Below are positions 1-4,651 of a stretch of DNA of 6,211 nucleotides, in pieces (the first letter of the stretch is position 1; the number at the start of each line of letters is the position of its first letter). The position numbers and the translations under genes are program-made. Location: positions 1-6,211 of the forward strand of contig DPVY01000163.1 of the NCBI GenBank assembly GCA_003527965.1, read 5' to 3'. Below the pieces are notes generated by a model. That model saw only the letters and a program-made list of their open reading frames with translations. It was not told the DNA's origin and searched no databases. Origin of the DNA: Fidelibacterota bacterium (GTDB lineage Bacteria > Fidelibacterota > UBA2242).

Positions 1-177
1 CTTCAATTTCTTCTGCAAGGGATCGGGATAGCGGTTCAGTCCCGGCGTTAGCACCGAACCCAGTGAGTTCTCGTTGGCGTCCAGAAAGATACCGGTGTCG
101 CCCTGGTATTCATCCCGGGCACAGGAATATGGTTCCAATTCGCGAACATTGGGGCGGGTAAGTTTGTCGATGTCCAT
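1..177 (-). CDS. hisC: Histidinol-phosphate aminotransferase, N-terminal fragment (cut by window edge)
   Basis: HisC is a PLP-dependent class I/II aminotransferase that converts imidazole-acetol phosphate plus glutamate to histidinol phosphate in cytosolic histidine synthesis. Only the first 59 codons are in the window; the frame is open to base 1. The visible protein begins MDIDKLTRPNVRELEPYSCA. It continues with the family's N-terminal landmarks: ARDEY near residues 20-24, LDANEN at 32-37 and NRYPDP at 48-53, which belong to the substrate-binding arm. The PLP lysine lies beyond the edge. The ATG at 177-175 shares its A with the hisD stop (TAATG), and an AAGGAG ribosome site at 185-190 sits seven bases upstream, so translation is probably coupled to hisD. 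The N-terminal style resembles HisC of Bacteroidetes-like bacteria. The identity is firm, although other HisC-like aminotransferases share parts of this segment. Confidence 0.93.
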   Translation of the reverse strand, partial: MDIDKLTRPNVRELEPYSCARDEYQGDTGIFLDANENSLGSVLTPGLNRYPDPLQKKLK

Positions 178-1478
178 TATTCCGCTCCTTGTTTATTCAA
201 TTTTGCTAACCGAACAGAAACCGCGTATTTGTGGGCATTCAGTCCTTCCGCCGTCGCCATTGTTGCGATGGCAGGGCCGATGCCGCGCAGACCATTTTCG
301 GAAATTGACTGAAATGTGATTTTCTTAATAAAGCTATCTACCGATACGCCGCTATAGCTGCGGGCATAACCATAGGTCGGCAGGGTATGATTGGTTCCGG
401 AGACGTAATCACCGGCAGATTCCGGCGTGTATGCGCCGATAAACACCGACCCTGCATTCACCACTTTTTCAGCCAATTTCTCGGCGTTGGCGGTCATTAG
501 AATCAAATGTTCCGGTGCGTATTGATTAGCCATAGCCAAGGCTTCATCGAGATCGGATAGCAGAAAAATGCGACTGTTTTGCAGTGCCTGTTGTGCTATT
601 TCCTTCCGCGGCAGCGCTTCCAGTTGGCGTTCCACCGCCGCCGTGACATCGTCAATCAGTTCTCCGCTGACAGTAAACAGAATAACCTGACTGTCAATGC
701 CGTGCTCGGCTTGCGAGAGCAGATCGGCGGCTACAAATTCAGGGTCGGCGGATTCATCGGCAATAACCGCCACTTCCGACGGACCTGCGGGCATGTCGAT
801 TGCTACAGTATCGCGACTGACCAGTTGCTTCGCCAGAGTAACCCAGGAGTTGCCGGGTCCGAAAATCTTGTCCACTTTAGGGATGCTCTCCGTACCGTAT
901 GCCATGGCGGCAATCGCCTGAGCGCCGCCGACTTTGAAAACTTTCGTCAGTCCCAATTGCCGGGCGGCGTAAAGTATCACCGGGTTCACATTGCCGTCAC
1001 GGTCCGGCGGCGTACAGAGAACAATTTCAGAACAGCCGGCAATCTGAGCCGGAACCGCCAGCATCAATACCGTGGAAAAGAGCGGTGCCGTGCCGCCGGG
1101 AATATAGAGACCGACCCTTTCTATGGCTACATTTTTGCGCCGACAGATCACACCGGGTGAGGTTTCTACCCGCGGCTCCTCGATTAATTGGGCTTTATGA
1201 AAGCGGGTGATATTTTCGATAGCCAGTTTAATCGCCTGTTGAAGTTTGGGGCGCATTTTCCTGGTGGCGTTTTGCAGCTCTGCCGGCGAAACAGCTAGAG
1301 TGTTCAGCTTCACCTGATCGAATCGGCGACTGAATTCCAGCAGGGCATTGTCACCACGCTCCCGCACCGCCTGTAAAATTGCCATGACTTTACCTTCAGC
1401 CACCTGCGCCGGATTTTGCGGTCGCTGCAGGAGTTGTGTCCATTGCTCTTTATTCGGATAGCGAATAATTTCCATCAT
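177..1478 (-). CDS. hisD: Histidinol dehydrogenase
   Basis: HisD is a zinc-dependent cytosolic enzyme that oxidises L-histidinol to L-histidine in two NAD+-dependent steps, the end of the pathway. The 433-residue length is normal for the family. The signature block runs from KVGGAQAIAAMAYGT (182-196) to DKIFGPGN (203-210), followed by DMPAGPSE (228-235). Catalytic residues are all present: Glu323-His324 in YAPEHL, and zinc ligands Gln256, His259, Asp357 (SAGDYVSG) and His416 (GLNAHKY). These sit at a constant offset of three from the E. coli numbering (Q259, H262, E326, H327, D360, H419), so the enzyme looks intact. It lies 5 bases downstream of hisG and overlaps hisC by one base. The start is a double ATG (1478 and 1475). 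The GAGG site lies two bases from the first ATG and five from the second, so the second may be the real start, giving 432 residues. Confidence 0.98.
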   Translation of the reverse strand: MMEIIRYPNKEQWTQLLQRPQNPAQVAEGKVMAILQAVRERGDNALLEFSRRFDQVKLNTLAVSPAELQNATRKMRPKLQQAIKLAIENITRFHKAQLIEEPRVETSPGVICRRKNVAIERVGLYIPGGTAPLFSTVLMLAVPAQIAGCSEIVLCTPPDRDGNVNPVILYAARQLGLTKVFKVGGAQAIAAMAYGTESIPKVDKIFGPGNSWVTLAKQLVSRDTVAIDMPAGPSEVAVIADESADPEFVAADLLSQAEHGIDSQVILFTVSGELIDDVTAAVERQLEALPRKEIAQQALQNSRIFLLSDLDEALAMANQYAPEHLILMTANAEKLAEKVVNAGSVFIGAYTPESAGDYVSGTNHTLPTYGYARSYSGVSVDSFIKKITFQSISENGLRGIGPAIATMATAEGLNAHKYAVSVRLAKLNKQGAE

Positions 1479-1480
1479 TG

Positions 1481-1484
1481 CCTC
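1481..1484 (-). promoter_or_regulatory. Ribosome binding site of hisD that favours the second ATG
   Basis: GAGG reads on the minus strand and includes the last base of the hisG stop codon TAG (1486-1484). Two bases separate it from the ATG at 1478 and five from the ATG at 1475. The longer spacing is closer to the usual optimum. The overlap with the hisG stop suggests translational coupling between the two genes. Confidence 0.6.
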
Positions 1485-2338
1485 TATGTAATCATCTTTT
1501 CAATAGGAATCACCAGAATGCCCTGGGCGCCGGCGGCTTTGAGAGCCTCGATTTTTTCCCAGAATACATCTTCCTCAATTACCGAGTGCAGCGAGCTCCA
1601 GCCGGCGGTGGAAAGCGGCATGATTGTCGGGCTTTTCATTCCCGGCAACAGCTTACAGATTTGCTCGATGCGATCGTTGGGTGTATTCAATAAAATATAT
1701 TTGCGGTTGCGGGCTTCGTTGACGGCGCGCATCCGAAAGAGCAGCTTTTTGAGAATCGTTTTTTTGTCATCGGGGAGTTCAGGACCGGAGACCAGCACAG
1801 CTTCGGATTTCAGAACGGTTTCCACTTCCCGCAAGCCGTTAGACAGCAACGTGCTGCCGGTACTGACAATGTCGAAAATTGCGTCACCCAGACCAATACC
1901 CGGCGCAATTTCCACCGAGCCGCTGATTTCATTGATTTTAGCCGTAATCTGTTTTTCCGCCAAATACTTTCTGAGGATGTTCGGGTAAGAAGTAGCGATA
2001 CTGAGCCCGTTCAGATCCGCAGGACCGGAATATTCCGTATTTTTAGGAACGGCAATGGAGAGGCGGCATCGGGCAAAGCCGAGTTTTTCCACAATGGTCA
2101 GAGAGCGGGCTCTCTCGAGACAGATATTTTCACCGACAATGCCAATATCGGCGATCCCGTCGGCGACGCACTCCGGGATGTCATCATCCCGCAAATAAAG
2201 AATTTCCATGGAGAAGTTGGTGGCTGTGGCTTTGAGTTTCGAACTGCCGCCGTTCTGGAAAGCGATCCCGCACTCCTGCAGCAGCTTGACCGTCTTTTCA
2301 CTCAGACGTCCCGATTTTTGAATGGCAAGTGTCAGCAT
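1484..2338 (-). CDS. hisG: ATP phosphoribosyltransferase, long (HisG_L) form
   Basis: HisG catalyses the first committed step of histidine synthesis, joining ATP and PRPP to give phosphoribosyl-ATP, and is classically feedback-inhibited by histidine. The 284 residues fit the long form, which carries its own regulatory domain and does not need HisZ. The N-terminus MLTLAIQKSGRL and DIGIVGEN (64-71) are typical of the catalytic domains. The PRPP-binding signature E-x5-G-x-G-x2-I-x-D-I-x2-T-G-x-T-L is matched exactly at residues 143-164. The C-terminal HisG_C domain, about residues 210-284, includes SPTIMPL and ends GILVIPIEKMIT; this is the histidine-binding allosteric part. An AAAGG ribosome site (2346-2350) lies seven bases before the ATG. 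It is the first structural gene of the operon and sits directly downstream of the leader terminator, so its expression should depend on attenuation at hisL. Confidence 0.98.
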   Translation of the reverse strand: MLTLAIQKSGRLSEKTVKLLQECGIAFQNGGSSKLKATATNFSMEILYLRDDDIPECVADGIADIGIVGENICLERARSLTIVEKLGFARCRLSIAVPKNTEYSGPADLNGLSIATSYPNILRKYLAEKQITAKINEISGSVEIAPGIGLGDAIFDIVSTGSTLLSNGLREVETVLKSEAVLVSGPELPDDKKTILKKLLFRMRAVNEARNRKYILLNTPNDRIEQICKLLPGMKSPTIMPLSTAGWSSLHSVIEEDVFWEKIEALKAAGAQGILVIPIEKMIT

Positions 2339-2361
2339 TATTTTTCCTTTCTTCTAAAAAC

Positions 2362-2392
2362 AAAAAACCCGATTCATTAAGGAACCGGGTTT
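2362..2392 (-). terminator. Rho-independent attenuator terminator of the his operon
   Basis: On the minus strand the arm AAACCCGGTTC (2392-2382) pairs with GAATCGGGTTT (2375-2365) over 11 base pairs, including one G·U wobble, around the loop CTTAAT. The T-run begins in the 3' arm: six Ts at 2367-2362, then G, then five more Ts at 2360-2356. It sits only 23 bases upstream of the hisG ATG and 25 bases after the hisL stop. That is the place of an attenuator, not of an upstream gene's terminator, since no gene precedes it on this strand. Confidence 0.92.
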
Positions 2393-2434
2393 ATCTATAT
2401 AAATTTATTGGATTGACCTATCTTAGCCCGGTTC
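2382..2434 (-). promoter_or_regulatory. Antiterminator pairing of the his leader RNA
   Basis: GAACCGGG (2434-2427), which lies inside hisL codons 15-17, is perfectly complementary to CCCGGTTC (2389-2382) in the 5' arm of the terminator. This gives an eight-base-pair, GC-rich helix that excludes the terminator stem. Inferred action: a ribosome stalled at the His codons (2459-2448) leaves this segment free, the antiterminator forms and hisGDC are transcribed. A ribosome that reaches the UAG at 2420-2418 covers the segment, and the terminator forms. The pairing is seen directly; the mechanism is inferred from classical his and trp attenuation. Confidence 0.85.
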
Positions 2435-2477
2435 TGCTCCTGGTAAAATGATGATGATGTTTTTTGTTAAGTTTCAT
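2418..2477 (-). CDS. hisL: Histidine operon leader peptide with four tandem His codons
   Basis: This 19-codon reading frame encodes MKLNKKHHHHFTRSRTGLR and ends in TAG. The four CAT codons occupy 2459-2448, residues 7-10. A peptide of this kind acts as a sensor: ribosome stalling when charged tRNA-His is scarce alters folding of the downstream leader RNA. The product itself probably has no other role. The frame starts about 23 bases after the predicted transcription start, ends 25 bases before the attenuator terminator and is followed by hisG, so position, codon content and RNA structure agree. The ribosome site is weak (AAAGAG, 2486-2481, only three bases from the ATG). The codons after the His run (AGA ACC GGG) double as the antiterminator strand, which explains the tail sequence. 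It would be missed by ordinary gene callers because of its length. Confidence 0.93.
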   Translation of the reverse strand: MKLNKKHHHHFTRSRTGLR

Positions 2478-2506
2478 TTTCTCTTTAATCTCAAAATTAC
2501 CTGGCA

Positions 2507-2535
2507 AAAATAGGATTTATTTTCATTATTGTCAA
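2507..2535 (-). promoter_or_regulatory. Promoter of the his operon
   Basis: On the minus strand a perfect -35 box TTGACA (2535-2530) is followed after exactly 17 bases by TATTTT (2512-2507) as -10 box. Transcription would start near 2500, leaving a leader of about 23 bases before hisL. The -10 region extends to TATTTTTG, which also fits the Bacteroidetes pattern TAnnTTTG, with TTG about 20 bases upstream. Both readings place the start in the same spot. Confidence 0.75.
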
Positions 2536-2849
2536 TTAAAAAATTTACAACCTTCGAAGATCTGGACACTTATATCCTGCATTATTCATAAATTTATGCC
2601 ACGAAGGCACTAAGTCACTAAGAATATTAAATATATCCCGACTTCGTCAATAATACTTTAACCATAATAAATTTTACTCATAGAAAATGAATACTGCTAT
2701 AAAATTGCTGACTTTTCGGGGCTGTAAATTAATTTTTTTCTAAACCTGTGCATATTTGTTTCAACCTGTATTATATCAATACTTTGTATCATTGTGGCTA
2801 ATCTAATGAATTATTTAGGCTATAAATAATAGTAATGTTGACTTTATTT
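2536..2849. other. AT-rich gene-free spacer between the divergent his and hydE promoters
   Basis: No reading frame with a credible start, ribosome site or family resemblance was found on either strand. The composition is visibly more AT-rich than the flanking genes. The only structured element noticed is the short tandem repeat at 2600-2623. No RNA gene or hairpin terminator was seen. Confidence 0.6.
2600..2623. repeat. Short tandem repeat, three 8-base CAC(G/T)AAG-type units
   Basis: CACGAAGG, CACTAAGT and CACTAAGA lie head to tail at 2600-2607, 2608-2615 and 2616-2623. Similar CACGAAG-type strings recur, from memory, in intergenic DNA of several environmental bacterial lineages. A related run with nine-base units is present at 4142-4159 in this window. 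No function is assigned. Confidence 0.6.
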
Positions 2850-2878
2850 TTTAAATTTACGACGTTATTTGCTACAAT
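2850..2878 (+). promoter_or_regulatory. Probable promoter of hydE
   Basis: TTTAAA (2850-2855, four of six matches to TTGACA) is followed after 17 bases by TACAAT (2873-2878). An upstream TGC completes an extended -10 (TGCTACAAT). Predicted transcription from about 2885 would give a hydE leader of roughly 94 bases. A TTGACT at 2838-2843 is too far from this -10 to be its partner. The region is AT-rich, so chance matches are possible. Confidence 0.5.
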
Positions 2879-2978
2879 GGATATATCGGGAGCAAAATGA
2901 GATTTATCTTATCAAAACTATAAAGAAATATTTTGCATTGGTCTAATTTGAAAAAAAAGCAAGGACATATCATCTGTA

Positions 2979-4064
2979 ATGAATGAATTGACTGAAATAC
3001 TGAACCGTAAAGAACTTTCCCGCAATGATATAATTTACCTGCTGTCTCTTGAAGATAAAGCGTCGCTTGATAGTCTCTATAAGAAGGCTTATGAAACCAA
3101 AGTCAAATATGTGGAGAAAAAAGTATTTTTCCGGGGTATTATCGAGTTCAGTAATATTTGCGCTAAAAATTGCTATTATTGCGGCATTCGGAAGGACAAT
3201 AAAAAAGTTAAGCGTTTCATGATGACCGAAGCAGAGATTCTGGAAGGCGCTAAATGGGCTTACCAAAGCGGCTACGGCTCGCTGGTGCTGCAGGCCGGCG
3301 AACGCATGGACGAACACTTTGTTGATTTAGTAGAAAAGATTTTAATCGACATTAAGAGAATTTCTGATAATAAACTGGGAATAACTCTCTCATTAGGAGA
3401 ACAAATGCCCGAAACATACCGGCGCTGGTTTGCTGCCGGCGCACATCGTTATCTCCTGCGCATTGAAACCAGTAATATAGAGCTATACAGAAGTTTACAT
3501 CCCGCCGATCATGACTTCAATTTCCGGTTCGAGTGTATTCGCCAATTGCGTAAAATCGGATATCAGGTCGGCACAGGAGTAATGATCGGATTACCGGGGC
3601 AGACGATCGAGCACCTCGCCGATGATATACTATTTATGAAAAATAATGATGTGGATATGATCGGAATGGGACCCTTTATCCCCCACAAAGACACTCCGCT
3701 GGCGGACTCTCTCGGTAATTTTGAAGAGAAAAAGCAAAGTCAATTGGAGCTGGGGCTCAAAATGATCGCCGTCGCCAGATTGTTTCTTAAGGACGTAAAT
3801 ATTGCGGCGACTACGGCGCTGCAGTCCCTGAACCGGGTGGGCAGAGAATTGGGTTTGCAAGCCGGCGCTAATATTATTATGCCTAATATTACTGATACAA
3901 AATACCGCGACGCTTATCAGTTATACGACAATAAACCGTGCCTCGACGAGAATTCAACAATATGCAAGCAATGCCTTAAAAACCGAATCGCTACGCTCGG
4001 CGAAACCATCGGTTACAATGAATGGGGCGACAGTCCGCACTTTTTAGAAAAAAATAAGTGTTGA
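2979..4064 (+). CDS. hydE: [FeFe]-hydrogenase maturation radical SAM protein HydE
   Basis: HydE is a cytosolic radical S-adenosylmethionine enzyme. With HydG and HydF it builds the two-iron subcluster of the [FeFe]-hydrogenase H-cluster, acting on the Fe(CO)2(CN)-cysteine product of HydG. The 361-residue length fits. The radical SAM motif C61-x3-C65-x2-C68 lies in EFSNICAKNCYYCGIRKDN; VLQAGE (103-108), IETSN (162-166) and GTGVMIGLPGQT (198-209) follow. The C-terminal half has GLQAGANIIMPN (292-303) and KYRDAYQLYDNKPC. C321-x7-C329-x2-C332 matches the spacing of the optional second cluster in Thermotoga maritima HydE. An AAGGA site (2961-2965) stands 13 bases before the ATG, rather long, but no better in-frame start is seen. 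No other hydrogenase gene is in the window. PylB and BioB are related, but the motif set fits HydE best. The gene is more AT-rich than the his genes. Confidence 0.93.
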   Translation: MNELTEILNRKELSRNDIIYLLSLEDKASLDSLYKKAYETKVKYVEKKVFFRGIIEFSNICAKNCYYCGIRKDNKKVKRFMMTEAEILEGAKWAYQSGYGSLVLQAGERMDEHFVDLVEKILIDIKRISDNKLGITLSLGEQMPETYRRWFAAGAHRYLLRIETSNIELYRSLHPADHDFNFRFECIRQLRKIGYQVGTGVMIGLPGQTIEHLADDILFMKNNDVDMIGMGPFIPHKDTPLADSLGNFEEKKQSQLELGLKMIAVARLFLKDVNIAATTALQSLNRVGRELGLQAGANIIMPNITDTKYRDAYQLYDNKPCLDENSTICKQCLKNRIATLGETIGYNEWGDSPHFLEKNKC

Positions 4065-4141
4065 TGATCTCGTAAAAACTAAATAGAAGCAGTCGTAAAT
4101 TCCCATATATAATATAATTTCAGCAAGTTACAGTTTCAAAC

Positions 4142-4159
4142 CACGAATTTCACGAATTA
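4142..4159. repeat. Tandem repeat, two 9-base CACGAATT(T/A) units
   Basis: CACGAATTT (4142-4150) is followed directly by CACGAATTA (4151-4159). It resembles the CACGAAGG/CACTAAG run at 2600-2623 in core sequence and in its intergenic setting. From memory, strings of this kind recur in many environmental genomes. No function is assigned. Confidence 0.6.
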
Positions 4160-4243
4160 TTTTTAACAAGTGCCGTAGATTCCCGAAATGGTTTGTTTAT
4201 GGTAAAAAACCTTGCGAATGTTCGGTGCGGTAAGTATTTGTGA

Positions 4244-4311
4244 TACACCTGTCAGGTTTACAGGATTAATCTCATCTTATGTTGAAGTATTTAATAAACC
4301 CGACAGGTGTA
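4244..4311. repeat. Inverted repeat with 17-base arms and a 34-base spacer
   Basis: TACACCTGTCAGGTTTA (4244-4260) and TAAACCCGACAGGTGTA (4295-4311) are inverted copies with one mismatch. In a minus-strand transcript that mismatch becomes a U·G wobble. There is no T-run on either side, so it is not an ordinary terminator. The CTGTCAGG core resembles dyads that I associate with dispersed intergenic repeats; copies elsewhere in the genome cannot be seen from here. Confidence 0.75.
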
Positions 4312-4343
4312 AACACGGCAATCCCATCTTAACAGGTTATATC

Positions 4344-4369
4344 GGTTGCATTGCAAGAGATCTGCAACC
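4344..4369. repeat. Small hairpin, seven-base arms
   Basis: GGTTGCA (4344-4350) and TGCAACC (4363-4369) are perfect inverted copies around a 12-base loop. It sits between the longer inverted repeat and the terminator-like hairpin. It may be part of one composite element with them. Confidence 0.5.
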
Positions 4370-4370
4370 C

Positions 4371-4411
4371 AAAGAAGCAAAAACCAATTTTCAGCGAAGC
4401 CAAATTGGTTT
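4371..4411 (-). terminator. Probable Rho-independent terminator of the feo genes
   Basis: On the minus strand AAACCAATTT (4411-4402) pairs perfectly with AAATTGGTTT (4390-4381), ten base pairs. The 11-base loop can form a further small GC stem around TTC. Five Ts (4383-4379) and a TTCTTT stretch follow. It lies 55 bases beyond the stop of the Cys-rich protein, where an end to the convergent feo transcript is expected. The stem is AT-rich, and its plus-strand tail is less T-rich, so it would work poorly for hydE. Confidence 0.55.
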
Positions 4412-4465
4412 CTGAAGTTTTACGGAGTACCAGTCTGCCCGGTAAGTTTAATTTCTGTCAAAGGC

Positions 4466-4651
4466 TCACTCCTGACAGGGAAAGTCACCTGATTCATTAT
4501 CGGCAAAATCACAATCCGTCGAACATCGATCTTTCATCATGCAAGTATTACATGCCGATTGCGGTTTTTTGATATTCCTGCGAAATTTCAGAAACAAACC
4601 CACGGCGCTCGCAATTACAAATATCCCAACGATAATATATTGCCAGATCAT
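4466..4651 (-). CDS. FeoB-associated Cys-rich membrane protein
   Basis: This 61-residue protein begins MIWQYIIVGIFVIASAVGLF. It has one hydrophobic segment (about residues 4-21), then a basic stretch (LKFRRNIKK) and a cysteine-rich tail with Cys34, 37, 43, 47 and 59. That layout, together with its place directly after feoB, is the hallmark of the small FeoB-associated Cys-rich family. Its role is not settled; a part in metal handling or FeoB assembly at the inner membrane is usually supposed. Its ATG touches the feoB stop codon with no gap, and a strong GGAGG site (4660-4656) lies inside the last feoB codons, four bases upstream, so the two are translationally coupled. By the positive-inside rule the basic stretch places the Cys-rich tail in the cytoplasm (inference). 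Confidence 0.88.
   Translation of the reverse strand: MIWQYIIVGIFVIASAVGLFLKFRRNIKKPQSACNTCMMKDRCSTDCDFADNESGDFPCQE

Larger units (their letters stand above)
4065..4465. other. Repeat-bearing gene-free region between convergent hydE and the feo genes
   Basis: No credible gene lies here; short open frames on the plus strand lack ribosome sites and run through inverted repeats. The stretch contains a CACGAA tandem repeat, a long imperfect inverted repeat, a small perfect hairpin and a hairpin with a T-rich tail on the minus strand, each listed separately. The density of dyads in about 270 bases suggests an accumulation of dispersed intergenic elements. Confidence 0.6.

Noticed and set aside
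579..1160. 193-codon open frame on the plus strand opposite hisD
   Set aside because: It is antisense to a gene whose catalytic residues are all intact, has no family resemblance, and its composition follows the codon bias of hisD on the other strand.
1416..1988. 190-codon open frame on the plus strand across the hisG-hisD junction
   Set aside because: It crosses two well-identified genes on the other strand and has no ribosome site or recognisable domain.
2442..2504. GGTAA (2501-2497) pairing with TTACC (2446-2442) as a 1:2 protector helix in the his leader
   Set aside because: Only five base pairs with mismatches on both sides and a loop of about 50 bases; too weak to claim.
2838..2878. 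TTGACT (2838-2843) as the -35 partner of TACAAT (2873-2878)
   Set aside because: The spacer would be 29 bases, far beyond the normal range; TTTAAA at 2850-2855 gives 17.
2970..3317. 115-codon open frame antisense to the start of hydE
   Set aside because: It lies fully opposite the HydE radical SAM region; no family resemblance and no credible ribosome site.
4212..4415. 67-codon plus-strand frame after hydE
   Set aside because: It runs through the inverted repeats, and the protein has no recognisable features; repeat sequence alone accounts for the open frame.
4455..4478. CTGTCA / TGACAG hairpin at the end of the Cys-rich gene as a terminator
   Set aside because: A six-base stem with no T-run, and it includes the stop codon of the gene; the hairpin at 4381-4411 is a better terminator.
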